Positions 1 to 9,259 of a DNA stretch of 64,000 nt are shown here, in pieces. The stretch covers positions 1-64,000 of the forward strand of contig NZ_JACJTO010000007.1 in the NCBI RefSeq assembly GCF_014698755.1, read 5' to 3'. The notes below the pieces were generated by a model that had not been told where the DNA came from, did not search any database, and was given only the letters and a program-made list of their open reading frames with translations. This DNA comes from Aphanizomenon flos-aquae FACHB-1287. Lineage in GTDB: Bacteria; Cyanobacteriota; Cyanobacteriia; Cyanobacteriales; Nostocaceae. Position 1 is the first letter of the stretch, and the number at the start of each line of letters is the position of its first letter. A program made the position numbers and the translations under genes.

Positions 1-1
1 G

Positions 2-73
2 GTTAATGCTATTACTGATGAAAATGCTCTCAATTGGTTTAATCATTGTGGATTGTTTTTTGACCCTATTTAG
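2..73 (+). mobile_element. C-terminal fragment of a transposase (IS630-like?)
   Basis: The frame starting at base 2 is open from the window edge and ends at TAG 71-73. It reads as 23 residues ending NWFNHCGLFFDPI, which resembles the last residues of Tc1/mariner-type (IS630) transposases of cyanobacteria. About 30 bp of non-coding DNA follows and then a glycoside-hydrolase-like gene that stops abruptly in the opposite strand, as expected if an IS sits at the left edge. The family assignment comes from memory of a short tail. Only the end of the element is visible, and no target duplication can be seen. Confidence 0.4.
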
Positions 74-100
74 ATAGCTATTCTTGTACTGGACTTGATA

Positions 101-1483
101 TCAAACTGCTGTAATTCCGGCTTGTGCTAGTCTATCAAAGACTTTGGCTAATTCGGCTTCATTACCTGCTTTTACAATCGTACCTCTGTCTAACCAAATT
201 GCCCGAATTTCTGGTTGTGCTAATCGTTGATTAGTTGGAAATTGTTGCCATAAATTTGCCTTAGTTTCTAACCATTGCTGTCGCGCTAATGCATAGTTTT
301 TTTGTTGAATTAATAAGGGGATATTTTTGATTGTTTCTCTAGCGTTTTCTATTGCTGCTACTTGTTGTACTTGGGAATTAGTGGTACTATTATTGATGTT
401 TTGAGAAGAATTATAAGCTAATGCTGCTACATGGGTACTTTCTAATCTACCAATGAGATTTTCTAATTCTTTTTGCAGGGAAATTTCTTCTTTTTTATTA
501 ATTGGTTGATTAGAATTAGGGACAACATCTAACCGGACATTTTGCTCTAGTTGATTAATTGGATCAATTAAATTTTCATTGATGATTTTTGCAGAACCTA
601 ATAATTCTGAATTTTTTGACTTTGCTTGCAATTGGGAAGTAATATTTGTTTTCTTATTAGGGTTTTTGGCTGGTGGAGATTGGGAGGTAACAGTTGGTTT
701 TTTAAGAGTTTGTGGTTTTGGGTTTTTTGGTTCAGTAATGATTATTGACTGACAATTTTTAGCGGGATAAGAAACTTGATTTTTACTATTATTTGTTAAT
801 TTTAAATGACGATTTAAAGCTGCTTTTAACCAAGCAATATCTAATTCTACAGATGCTACTTGATTTTTTCCCCAATGCCAACCGAATAAAGTAGATTTTT
901 CAGTTGTTAATATTGCAGGTGGACGCTCCTTAGAGTTCCAAACTACAGGACTTTGGGTAGTAGAATTATTAGGAATAATCACACCACCGATAACAGAACC
1001 AAACAGTTCTTTTTGATTTATCCAATCGGGAATAGTTTTATTTGTGGGTTGTAAATTTTCCATAGTATTAAAGCTAAATCCCCAATAACCTCCCAAGAGT
1101 TTTCGTAATAATTGCCGGACTCCTGGGGTAGATAAATTACCCACTGGACCACTAGCTATTAAATATCCACCTTGACTCACCCATTGATCTAAAGCGATCG
1201 CCTGTTCCGTTGTCAATAGCTCTACATTTGGCAAAAATAACACCCGTGGTTTACCCCAATCATTGGGATCTTTAACTTGACTCAGAGGAACAATACAATA
1301 GTTAACATTTAACTTTTGTAAACGACTACTAATTTCTTGCCATTGTTCAGGATTATTCTCGCTATTGACCACACTAAATACAGGAAAATCATTTTTTACT
1401 GCTTTTACCGGCAATACTCCCAGGACATTAAACAGAAACAGGTTAACATTTAAAATAACGAATCCCACTGTCTTTCTATTCAT
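101..1483 (-). pseudogene. Family-10-like glycosylhydrolase, truncated before its catalytic domain
   Basis: The 460 residues start with a hydrophobic signal segment (about 5-28), followed by a domain of about 200 residues and a low-complexity Lys/Pro/Gln linker (about 245-340). The last 30 residues (PEIRAIWLDRGTIVKAG..., ending GITAV) match the start of the GHL10/DUF187 glycosyl-hydrolase-like domain, which normally continues for some 300 residues. Here the frame stops at TGA 101-103, next to the transposase-like tail at 2-73. I infer that an IS insertion removed the catalytic domain. The intact family consists of exported or lipid-anchored proteins of unclear substrate. The start ATG 1483 gives the signal peptide. 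Confidence 0.7.
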
Positions 1484-1550
1484 TAGTCTGCTGTTAATTA
1501 TTTAGAGGGTGGGAAAGATTTTTGTACATCATCAATCCTATTGAAAATAA

Positions 1551-1608
1551 GTATTAATTAATTCCTGCACTCCTGCTAGGGGGAAAATACTGACATTTAA
1601 TTATTGAG
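1551..1608 (-). pseudogene. Remnant of the 3' end of the DUF512 gene
   Basis: This 58-bp stretch matches the last codons of the DUF512 gene at 2697-2754 with about five mismatches. Read on the minus strand it still encodes LNVSIFPLAGVQELINT, against LNVNIFPVAGVEELINT in the intact protein, but it has a stop codon just upstream. The two copies are direct repeats that bracket the Uma2 gene, so the intervening DNA probably entered by a duplication-associated event. There is no sign that this stretch is expressed. Confidence 0.75.
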
Positions 1609-1675
1609 ATAGGATAGTTTTTCAACATTCAGATCATCTGATAAAATCAGAATAAATCAACAAAAGGTGGCACTT

Positions 1676-2509
1676 ATGGCAACCCTACTCAGTGAAATTA
1701 AATCACAGACTGGACTGGTCATCTCCTGGGAAGCCTTACCCGATGATTTTCAGTTAGAGGACGAACCAGTGGAAAATACAGGACAACCACTTTTAGCGGG
1801 GGCTTTACGTGAAAGTTTAGAAATTAGTGGATTTCTGCAACCACAGATGTTAATTGCTGCTAATTTTGGGCTATGTTCCACATTAAATGGGCAATTTATC
1901 GCTAAAGCACCAGATTGGGTATACATACCTTCAGTTAAAGAGATATTACCTGATAGGAAAAGTTATACCCCCAATTTAGAAGGGGATATACCGGCAGTAG
2001 TGATAGAGTTTTTATCAGATAAAGACGGTGGGGAATATTCAGTTAAACGTACCTATCCACCTGGGAAATGGTTTTTTTATGAACAAATTTTACAAATCAC
2101 TACGTATATAATTTTTGAGCCAGAGGGGGGATTATTAGAATATTATCAACTGGAAAATGGACGTTATGAATTACAGCAACCAGACGAAAATGGTCGTCAT
2201 TGGGTTGATACAATGGGACTATTTTTAGGAACATGGAGAGGTGCAAAGGAAGGCCGTAACGGGTACTGGTTGCGATGGTGGGATAAAAAAGGTAATTTGT
2301 TATCTTGGGCTGTAGAATTGATTGAACAGGAACGTCAACGGGCAGAACAAGAACGTCAACGGGCAGAACAAGAACGTCAACGCGCAGAACAAGAACGTCA
2401 ACGGTCAGAAAAAGAATACCAACGCGCAGAACAAGAACGTCAGGAAAAAGAACGACTAATAGCTTATTTGCAATCTCAGGGGATTGATCCTAATATACAT
2501 CTTCCGTGA
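1676..2509 (+). CDS. Uma2 family endonuclease (DUF820) with C-terminal coiled coil
   Basis: The N-terminal ~200 residues match the Uma2 family, a PD-(D/E)XK nuclease fold that is greatly expanded in cyanobacteria and whose substrate is unknown. Typical stretches include the AKAPDWVYIPSV segment and the aromatic core around VVIEFLSDKDGG. The C-terminus has about five EQERQRA heptads encoded by near-perfect 21-bp repeats (about 2323-2440) and should form a coiled coil. A GTG at 1667 could start the frame, but ATG 1676 is preferred because AAAAGG lies a few bases upstream of it. The gene sits between two copies of the DUF512 3' end, which suggests local insertion. Confidence 0.85.
   Translation: MATLLSEIKSQTGLVISWEALPDDFQLEDEPVENTGQPLLAGALRESLEISGFLQPQMLIAANFGLCSTLNGQFIAKAPDWVYIPSVKEILPDRKSYTPNLEGDIPAVVIEFLSDKDGGEYSVKRTYPPGKWFFYEQILQITTYIIFEPEGGLLEYYQLENGRYELQQPDENGRHWVDTMGLFLGTWRGAKEGRNGYWLRWWDKKGNLLSWAVELIEQERQRAEQERQRAEQERQRAEQERQRSEKEYQRAEQERQEKERLIAYLQSQGIDPNIHLP
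2323..2445 (+). repeat. 21-bp in-frame tandem repeat coding EQERQRA heptads
   Basis: A 21-bp unit (GAACGTCAACGGGCAGAACAA, split as coding heptads) recurs about five times with few changes at the 3' end of the Uma2 gene. The heptad pattern predicts a charged helical stalk. Copy number probably varies between strains. Confidence 0.85.
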
Positions 2510-2680
2510 AAACTATGGGGGCAATTTACGTCCCCATAATAGATAGGTTCTTGAAATAGTGAAAGCGGTTATTTCTTGAAAAGGTGATATGAAATAGACA
2601 TCTGGAGGTAGAGTGAAGTTTGTAGAAACCACATATTTAATTTTCACAAGGTGTCTAATTAATTGAAAATTCTCAATTTA

Positions 2681-4009
2681 TTACCCACGAATACAAGTAT
2701 TAATTAATTCCTCTACTCCTGCTACGGGGAAAATATTGACATTTAATTGTTGAGCTACTTCTTCAACCGTCATATCATCTAAAAATACTAGTTCCCCGTG
2801 CTTAAGCATAACCATAGGTAATAAAATTCCCTCTCCTAAATCTTGTCCTTTGAGATTTAAGAGTAAATCATGTCCTGTTAATAACCCTGTCACACTGATA
2901 TTTTGTCCCCAATAATCGCTACATAAAGACTGCATATTTACCTCTAAACCCTCCACAGTATTTAATTGCTGTACCAGAGGTTTAAAAGCAGTTTCCACTG
3001 CATTACCGACCACCCAAGTTAATCTACGCTGATGTATAATTTTCGGTGGTAATAATGCTTTTGCAGTTTCCGTAAATTGTTTAATAAATAAGCGAATTGA
3101 ACCGACCCCATTATCAATTTGGGGGTATTCTTCGTATTCAGCTTCGGTGGGTAATTCTTCCCCCGCAATTAAAAACCATTCATCAGCTAACCATACCACA
3201 CTAGAACCAAATTTTTTGCGAAACTTTTCACAAAGTAATTTAACTTGACAAATTACCTCTTGTGCTTTTTCTTTTGTTACCGGACTCAACTCATCTTTTT
3301 GGGGACGAAACCGCGTTAAACCGACTGGAACAACTGCTACGGAAGCCACTGTTGGTAATTCTCCAGTATAAAAAGATGTTAAATCCTGTAATGTCTTCTC
3401 CAAAAATTTACCATCATTTATACCGGGACAAACGACAACTTGAGCATGAATTTGTAATCTTCGTTCTTGAAACCAGCGAATTTGTGATAATATTTCACCA
3501 GCACGATGATTTTTTAAAAGTCTAATTCTCACGTCTGGTTCTGTGGAATGCACGGAAACATACAGAGGTGATAACCGCATTTGCTCAATTCTTTGCCATT
3601 CTTTAGCGGTTAAATTCGTTAAAGTCAGATAAGAACCATATAAAAAGCTTAATCGGTAATCATCATCTTTTAAATATAAACTAGTCCGTTTTCCTGGTGG
3701 TTGTTGATCAATAAAGCAAAAAGGACAACGGTTATTACACTGAATTAAACCATCAAATAAAGCTGTAGCAAATTCCAGTCCTAAATCATCATCATCATCT
3801 TTTTCAATTTCTAGATGATGAGTTTTTCCGGTGGTATCTAAAACTTCTAATTCTAGAATTTCGTCAGCACACAAAAACTGATAATCAATTAAATCACGGG
3901 GTTTTATGCCGTTAATAGAAATAATAGCATCACCAACCTCAAAGCCAATTTCTTCAGCAATTGAGTCAGCAAGCACCTTGGTAATTTTAGCAGGTTGAAT
4001 GGTAGTCAT
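2681..4009 (-). CDS. DUF512 / TIGR03279 family PDZ-radical SAM-like FeS protein
   Basis: The 442-residue protein has an N-terminal PDZ-like domain (about 5-65, with GFEVGDAIISING) followed by a CxxxCxxC cluster (C91, C95, C98; CNNRCPFC) like that of radical SAM enzymes, then the DUF512 C-terminal domain. It matches the cyanobacterial family TIGR03279 over its whole length. The reaction is unknown, although a 4Fe-4S cluster is expected. The start ATG 4009 directly precedes the PDZ domain. Its last ~58 bp are duplicated at 1551-1608, across the Uma2 gene. Confidence 0.88.
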   Translation of the reverse strand: MTTIQPAKITKVLADSIAEEIGFEVGDAIISINGIKPRDLIDYQFLCADEILELEVLDTTGKTHHLEIEKDDDDDLGLEFATALFDGLIQCNNRCPFCFIDQQPPGKRTSLYLKDDDYRLSFLYGSYLTLTNLTAKEWQRIEQMRLSPLYVSVHSTEPDVRIRLLKNHRAGEILSQIRWFQERRLQIHAQVVVCPGINDGKFLEKTLQDLTSFYTGELPTVASVAVVPVGLTRFRPQKDELSPVTKEKAQEVICQVKLLCEKFRKKFGSSVVWLADEWFLIAGEELPTEAEYEEYPQIDNGVGSIRLFIKQFTETAKALLPPKIIHQRRLTWVVGNAVETAFKPLVQQLNTVEGLEVNMQSLCSDYWGQNISVTGLLTGHDLLLNLKGQDLGEGILLPMVMLKHGELVFLDDMTVEEVAQQLNVNIFPVAGVEELINTCIRG

Positions 4010-4062
4010 AAGTCAGTGGTCAATGGTCAATGGTCAATGGTCAGTGGTCAGTGGTCAGTTGT
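4010..4062. repeat. Heptamer repeats (GGTCAAT/GGTCAGT)
   Basis: Seven-base units GGTCAAT and GGTCAGT repeat about seven times just upstream of the DUF512 start. They belong to the short tandem heptamer class common in heterocystous cyanobacteria. No promoter could be picked out within them. Confidence 0.75.
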
Positions 4063-4299
4063 TTGTTGTCCCTTAGATTTGCGATTTAGCGATATATTTT
4101 TTCACTAAGTCTATATAGCGTTTTCCACTATAATAAGGTACAAAATTGAATCATTAAACTCTTGTGTCAGTTGTCAATGGTCAGTTGTCAGTTATTTGTT
4201 GTCCCTTAGATTTGCGATTTAGCGATATATTTTTTCACTAAGTCTATACAGCATTTTCCACTATAATAAGGTACAAAATTGAATCATTAAACTCTTGTG
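4063..4299. repeat. 133-bp tandem duplication
   Basis: A block starting TTGTTGTCCCTTAGATTTGC at 4063 is repeated at 4196, an offset of 133 bp. The ~104-bp core of each copy differs at only about two positions (TATATAGCGTTTT against TATACAGCATTTT). Between the cores lies more GGTCAAT-type heptamer DNA. The second copy continues into the MITE-like element at 4245-4353. The duplication must be recent given its identity. Confidence 0.85.
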
Positions 4300-4353
4300 G
4301 TACGGGCATCTTGTCCGCTAGATATGTACCTCATAACACCGGGAAGTGCTATA
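4245..4353. mobile_element. MITE-like element with central GC palindrome, copy 1
   Basis: This ~109-bp element runs from TATACAGCATTTTCC to GGGAAGTGCTATA. The ends form an imperfect inverted repeat (TATAGC-type ends, inner GGTAC). The centre carries the palindrome CGGGCATCTTGTCCG preceded by AACTCTTGTGGT. Related copies are at 9238-9300, 25095-25205, 29381-29602 and 37945-38035. It has no coding capacity, so it would need a transposase supplied in trans. Naming it a MITE is inference from the ends and the dispersal. Confidence 0.6.
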
Positions 4354-4391
4354 ATACCCAATTCCCAACTACCGTAAATATTCTAACAGAT

Positions 4392-5309
4392 TTATCCTTG
4401 CCAACCCGCCTTAATTGCTAATAATATAGAAATACCAAAAGCCAATCTATACCAAACAAAAACTAAAGTATTTTTAGTTTGTAAGTATTTGATTAAAAAA
4501 GCAATTGATAAATAAGAGAAAATAAAGGTAGAAACAATACCAACAATTAACAAAATTACAATATTATCTGGTAACTCATGAGCTTGGAACATTTTGAATA
4601 TCTTCAAACTTTTGTACAAAGTCGCAATAGTCAAAGTTGGAAATCCTAATAAAAATGAAAATTTCGCTGCTGCTTCTCTTTTTAACCCTAAAAATAAGCC
4701 AGTAGTTAAAGTTGAACCAGAACGGGAAACTCCTGGAACTAAAGCTAGAGTTTGTCCTAATCCTACCAAAATACCATCTCGAATTTCCAAAGCATTAAAA
4801 CCTCGTTTTCGATTCCCCAATTTTTCAGCTAAACCTAGCAAAATTGCCATAATTAAGGACATTATCGCAATAATTAAGGCACTTTCAGGAATTACATCTT
4901 TTAATACAAACCCAATAGTTAAAGCGGGAATTGTCCCCGCAGCAATTCCCACAACAATTTTCCAATCTTCACTTTCCCAATCTTTATTTTTAAAAGCTTT
5001 AATTGCACCTTTCACTAAACTAGAAATCACAGACCAAAAATAACATAAAATGGCAATTACACTCCCAAATTGAATAGCGTCAACAAAATCTTTAGAACCA
5101 AGTTCTTTCCAATCAAATACCTTGGTAAAAATTAGTAAATGTGCTGTACTACTAATTGGTAAAAACTCTGTAATTCCTTGGACAATTCCTAAAATAAATG
5201 CCTGTATCATTCCTGGAACTAAATCAACTTGAATACTAACTCCTGTACTAGGTGCTGTTATTTGTGATAATATTATATTCATGCTACTTGTTTCTAAGAT
5301 TGTTGTCAT
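4392..5309 (-). CDS. uppP: Undecaprenyl-diphosphatase UppP (BacA)
   Basis: This integral membrane phosphatase dephosphorylates undecaprenyl pyrophosphate to recycle the lipid carrier of peptidoglycan and other surface glycans. Both family motifs are present: GIVQGITEFLPISSTAH at 41-57, with the catalytic Glu and the Ser/Thr cluster, and PGVSRSGST at 192-200, with the conserved Arg. About eight hydrophobic helices follow the expected pattern. The 305-residue form starts at ATG 5309; an internal Met at residue 10 is also possible and would remove only a non-conserved tail. The gene is transcribed away from DUF3120. Confidence 0.93.
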   Translation of the reverse strand: MTTILETSSMNIILSQITAPSTGVSIQVDLVPGMIQAFILGIVQGITEFLPISSTAHLLIFTKVFDWKELGSKDFVDAIQFGSVIAILCYFWSVISSLVKGAIKAFKNKDWESEDWKIVVGIAAGTIPALTIGFVLKDVIPESALIIAIMSLIMAILLGLAEKLGNRKRGFNALEIRDGILVGLGQTLALVPGVSRSGSTLTTGLFLGLKREAAAKFSFLLGFPTLTIATLYKSLKIFKMFQAHELPDNIVILLIVGIVSTFIFSYLSIAFLIKYLQTKNTLVFVWYRLAFGISILLAIKAGWQG

Positions 5310-5965
5310 TAACCAGACTCCTCAGATGAATGAATAATTATAGCAAGTTATCCGACTTTACCTGGTTATGGTCAGTCTGTTTAGGGAAAATTCTACAATT
5401 TTATAGCACTTCCCATGCTCGTGAGGTACAAAGTTTTTTAGTTTTAGGGAACAGTTAACTTGTGTGTACTTCATTACACACAGAAACGATATAACATTAT
5501 TATATTATTCGTTAGTAGCACAATATTATTTTCTTATTCCCCCACTTCGGAGATTTGTGTGGAAAATTATGATCTTGAATAAATAAAAACTCTATATATA
5601 TGGGCGCACTATTTTCCACCCATAACATCATCATACCCGAAATTCAAAACACTGTCAAGCCCCCCGGCTGAAATTACCAAAACTCGTAAAATTATTGACG
5701 AAATTCTCAATAATCATGAGAATAAACCCCCCTTTATTGAGAAAACCCTTTTTTCCCAAAATTCTATATAAATAACTTATATCCCTGTAACAAAATACGC
5801 GAATTATCTAATCAATCTTGTGATCATCATATTTCTGAAACCTTAGCAAGATTCAAGTGCATAGGCCGATAAACAATTTTTATGTATAATCAAGATACCC
5901 CCTGGGGGGATTTTCAATTATGATATTGTGAGATAAGTAAAGTTTAGTAACAAATATTAAAAACG
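5310..5965. other. Gene-free region between uppP and DUF3120
   Basis: This 656-bp divergent intergenic region holds no convincing gene. It contains part of the dispersed repeat (AGCACTTCCC...GAGGTACAAAG, about 5405-5434), an 8-bp hairpin (TGTGTGTA/TACACACA) at 5461-5482, and a 7-bp inverted repeat (ATTCTCA/TGAGAAT) near 5702-5722. Promoters for both flanking genes must lie here, but I could not place them with confidence. Confidence 0.6.
5461..5482. promoter_or_regulatory. Perfect 8-bp inverted repeat, possible operator
   Basis: TGTGTGTA and TACACACA face each other across a 6-base spacer in the divergent region between uppP and DUF3120. It has no U-run, so an operator or a dyad in the uppP leader is more likely than a terminator. 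The binding protein is unknown. Confidence 0.35.
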
Positions 5966-6697
5966 TTGATTAATCATACATTCTTTTCCTATACAGCTAC
6001 TAACCCCACGCCAGATATCAATGACGACCTTAAAAATCCCTCTTTAGCAAACTTCATATCTTCCCGACAAAATTGGTTAGTATTTGCAGCATCAGTATTT
6101 TTAGTGTCAATACCAGTGTTCATGGAAGCTCCATTAGTGCGATTATTCCCTATCCTTAGCGTATTAATGACAGGGTTTTGGGTATGGCTCAGTATGAGAT
6201 TAATGTCAAGTTCACGAACTTATTTATGGGGAGATCTACTTTTTGGATTTAGTTGGACTTGGTTAACGGGAGCAATTTATTGGGGTTGGTTAAGATATGA
6301 ACCAATCTGGCATATACCCATAGAATCACTAGGATTACCCTTTGCTGTGTGGTGTTTAACGAAAAATTGGGGTAAAATCGGTAATTGGTTCTATTTAGGT
6401 TCTTTATTGGGGACAGTTTTAACCGATATTTATTTTTATATAGTAGATTTGATGCCCTATTGGCGACAAATTATGAGAATAGATCCGGCTGGTGCTTCAC
6501 AAATCTTACAAAATGCCTTAGAAAAAGTTGAAACACCCTGGGGAGAGGGCTGGGCAGTGATTCTTGCCATTATACTGATGACAGTAGGAACAGGATCTTT
6601 ACTAAATAAGCAATCCCATTGGTACGCCTTTGGGGGCGCGGTTTTGAGTACAATTCTAGTAGACAGTCTTTTCTTATTGGCAGCGGCTCTGGCGTAA
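5966..6697 (+). CDS. DUF3120 domain-containing membrane protein
   Basis: The 243-residue protein has about six hydrophobic segments (among them about 34-52, 56-76, 84-106 and a C-terminal one at 225-243) and conserved Trp-rich loops such as WGDLLFGFSWTWLTG. It matches DUF3120, a family restricted to cyanobacteria and plastids with no assigned role. The start is uncertain: the frame opens with TTG at 5966 without a clear ribosome site, and the next Met (in FMEAP) would remove the first helix. A 7-bp hairpin lies at 6754-6770 downstream. Confidence 0.8.
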   Translation: MINHTFFSYTATNPTPDINDDLKNPSLANFISSRQNWLVFAASVFLVSIPVFMEAPLVRLFPILSVLMTGFWVWLSMRLMSSSRTYLWGDLLFGFSWTWLTGAIYWGWLRYEPIWHIPIESLGLPFAVWCLTKNWGKIGNWFYLGSLLGTVLTDIYFYIVDLMPYWRQIMRIDPAGASQILQNALEKVETPWGEGWAVILAIILMTVGTGSLLNKQSHWYAFGGAVLSTILVDSLFLLAAALA

Positions 6698-6995
6698 AAT
6701 TCCCATTAACTGAGGTAAAACGGAAAAATGGGCGCGAAGGTGCTAGGAGGTGAGACTTTTGGCAAAAGTCAAATCAAACCAAATAGTGGTAAATATTATG
6801 GATATTGATCCGCTGTATATTAGTTTTTGATGACTGTTGTGCAAGCTATCAACAATCTAGCTAAACCATGAAGAAACTAGGATCAAGTTAGAAAAGAAAC
6901 TGCTTTAACAGACCTAAACTTCCGGTTTATGCCCTACTGTTAATAGCTTTTAGCTGCAACATTGTATTATTCCTTGAAAAAAAGAGGTAAAAATC

Positions 6996-7424
6996 GTGAA
7001 AGGATTGGTGCGTTTATTTACTGTGTTTACATTGTTGCTAGGCTGCTGGGGAATACTGGGAACTACTCAGACAGCCCAAGCCTTGAGTTTCAATAGCTTT
7101 GTAGGAAATCAAGTCCCTGTTTTAGCATTTGCCCGCCAAAACAAAGCAGATCAGAAACTAGGAACAGATTTTGGTAAAAAAATTGATTTGAACAATACCA
7201 ACATTGCTGCTTTCCAAAAGTATCCAGGACTCTATCCCACCTTGGCTAAGAAAATTATCAAAAATGCTCCCTACAAAAAAGTGGAGGATGTATTAAATTT
7301 GGCAAAATTGAGCGATAAACAAAAAGCACTTTTGCAAGCTAATTTGGATAACTTCACGGTTACAGAAAAAGCGTCTGAATTCAACGAGGGTGACGACCGC
7401 ATTAACAACGGTATCTATAGATAA
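6996..7424 (+). CDS. psbU: Photosystem II 12 kDa extrinsic protein PsbU
   Basis: PsbU is an extrinsic lumenal subunit of the cyanobacterial oxygen-evolving complex, which stabilises the manganese cluster and photosystem II under stress. The 142-residue precursor has a signal peptide (about 1-29, ending AQA) and the characteristic helix-hairpin-helix-like region with [23 protein letters not shown] and [12 protein letters not shown]. It ends NNGIYR, as is typical of the family. Translation starts at GTG 6996, preceded by AAAGAGGT. The upstream 300 bp hold its likely promoter but no other gene. Confidence 0.97.
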   Translation: MKGLVRLFTVFTLLLGCWGILGTTQTAQALSFNSFVGNQVPVLAFARQNKADQKLGTDFGKKIDLNNTNIAAFQKYPGLYPTLAKKIIKNAPYKKVEDVLNLAKLSDKQKALLQANLDNFTVTEKASEFNEGDDRINNGIYR

Positions 7425-7437
7425 CCCTAGTTGGTTT

Positions 7438-7563
7438 GGTAATTGGTGATTGGTGATTGGTAGGGGCAATAGGCAAAAAGTCTAATAAATAAATTTCTCT
7501 ATTACCCATTACCCATTACCTATTACCCATTACCTATTACCCATTACCCATTACCTATTACCC
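7438..7563. repeat. Heptamer STRR block before nadB
   Basis: TTGGTGA-type units (7438-7463) are followed, after about 40 bp, by a run of ATTACCC and ATTACCT units (about 7503-7562). The second run ends immediately before the TTG start of nadB, so the repeat forms the leader of that gene and leaves no recognisable ribosome site. Confidence 0.85.
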
Positions 7564-7567
7564 CATC

Positions 7568-9259
7568 TTGTCTGATATAGATATTCCTAACCAATTTGAT
7601 GTTTTAGTAGTCGGTGCTGGTGCAGCAGGACTATATACAGCCCTGTGTTTACCCCCCTGCTTACAAGTCGGCTTAATTACTAAAGAAACAGTTTCTCTAT
7701 CCGCTAGTGATTGGGCTCAAGGTGGTATAGCCGCAGCTGTCGCTCCAGAAGATTCGCCAAAACTGCATATTGAAGACACATTAAAAGCTGGGGCGGGTTT
7801 ATGTGATCTAGCTGCTGTGAAATTCTTGGCTGAACAAGCTCCTCGTTGTATTGAATCTTTGGTTAATTTAGGTGTCGCTTTTGATCGTCATGACAGTAAC
7901 TTAGCCTTAACCTTAGAAGCAGCCCATTCTCGTCCTCGTGTTCTCCATGCGGCTGATACTACTGGTAGGGAAGTCACAACTACTCTGAAAAATCAGGTTT
8001 TGCGTCGTCAAAATATTCAAGTCATTCAGCAAGCTTTGGCTTTGAGTCTTTGGATAGAACCAAAAACCGGTCAATGTCTGGGAATTAGCCTATTTTATCA
8101 AGGTAAAATTACCTGGATTAGAGCCGAAGCAGTAATTTTAGCTACTGGTGGCGGTGGTCAAGTATTTGCCCAAACTACTAACCCAGAGGTAAGTACAGGC
8201 GATGGTGTGGCCATTGCTTGGCGGTCCGGGGCTATTCTTCGGGATTTAGAATTTGTCCAGTTTCATCCTACAGCCTTGAGTAAACCAGGACGTTTTCTCA
8301 TTAGTGAAGCTGTTCGTGGTGAAGGGGCGCATTTGGTGGATGATACCGGGCGACGTTTTGCTTTTGATTACCACCCAGCCGGGGAATTAGCACCGCGTGA
8401 TGTGGTTAGTCGAGCAATTTTTAGTCATTTACAAAAAACGGCTGCTGACCCGGCTACAGCGAATGTCTGGTTAGATATGCGTCCTATTCCCCCTGAGAAA
8501 ATTCGTCACCGTTTCCCCAATATCATTAATGTTTGTCAACATTGGGGTATTGATGTCTTTAATCAACCCATTCCCGTTTCTCCCGCTGCTCACTACTGGA
8601 TGGGTGGTATCCTTACAGATGTGACTAATTCGACAAATATTCCTGGTTTATATGCTGTTGGGGAAACTGCTAGTACGGGGGTACATGGTGCAAATCGTTT
8701 AGCCAGTAATTCTCTTTTAGAATGTATTGTCTTTGGGGCGCAAATGGCTAATGTTGATGATCAAAAATTGATAATTCAAAAACAGGAATCTACGGGAATT
8801 ATTGAAACTGGAAATTTTGCATTTAACCCGTCTGTGATTGAGTGGGAAAATCAACAAAGACAATTAGCAGAAATTCGCCAAAATTTACCCCGGATAGTTT
8901 GGAAAACCGCGGGTATTTGTCGAGAAAAATCAAGTTTAGAAACTGCCATTTTGCAAATTTCATCTTGGCAAGAAGACTTTGCTGCTTTACCTTTAAGTCA
9001 ATTATTATTAAGTTTAAAACCGACACAATCAGTTAGTTTTGAACAGCCGAAAATTGAAAAAGAATTGAGGCTTTGGGCAGAAACTCGTAATTTATTAGAT
9101 ATTGCCGAATTAATTCTTAAAAGTGCTGTGTTTAGAACGGAAAGCCGGGGTGGACATTACCGTTTAGATTATCCCCAAACTGATCCTAATTGGCAAGTGC
9201 ATACTCTGGTAAAAAATCAGGAATGGTGGATAGGTAATACAGCATTTTCCGCATTGTGA
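7568..9259 (+). CDS. nadB: L-aspartate oxidase NadB
   Basis: NadB is a flavoenzyme oxidising L-aspartate to iminoaspartate, the first step of de novo NAD synthesis; NadA uses the product. The 563-residue protein has the FAD dinucleotide site VVGAGAAGLYTAL near residue 14, the succinate-dehydrogenase-like ASDWAQGGIAAA segment, and HGANRLASNSLLE near the FAD-binding C-terminal part. It starts with TTG 7568, directly after heptamer repeats. The last codons (AATACAGCATTTTCC...) resemble the end of the dispersed MITE-like element that follows, so the native C-terminus may have been slightly replaced. Confidence 0.94.
   Translation: MSDIDIPNQFDVLVVGAGAAGLYTALCLPPCLQVGLITKETVSLSASDWAQGGIAAAVAPEDSPKLHIEDTLKAGAGLCDLAAVKFLAEQAPRCIESLVNLGVAFDRHDSNLALTLEAAHSRPRVLHAADTTGREVTTTLKNQVLRRQNIQVIQQALALSLWIEPKTGQCLGISLFYQGKITWIRAEAVILATGGGGQVFAQTTNPEVSTGDGVAIAWRSGAILRDLEFVQFHPTALSKPGRFLISEAVRGEGAHLVDDTGRRFAFDYHPAGELAPRDVVSRAIFSHLQKTAADPATANVWLDMRPIPPEKIRHRFPNIINVCQHWGIDVFNQPIPVSPAAHYWMGGILTDVTNSTNIPGLYAVGETASTGVHGANRLASNSLLECIVFGAQMANVDDQKLIIQKQESTGIIETGNFAFNPSVIEWENQQRQLAEIRQNLPRIVWKTAGICREKSSLETAILQISSWQEDFAALPLSQLLLSLKPTQSVSFEQPKIEKELRLWAETRNLLDIAELILKSAVFRTESRGGHYRLDYPQTDPNWQVHTLVKNQEWWIGNTAFSAL

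Noticed and set aside
1667-1675. GTG start for the Uma2 gene
   Set aside because: ATG 1676 has the AAAAGG ribosome site at better spacing.
5461-5482. NtcA site
   Set aside because: The GTA/TAC half-sites are separated by 6, not 8, bases.
7503-7562. CRISPR-like array
   Set aside because: These are 7-base repeats without spacers (STRR).
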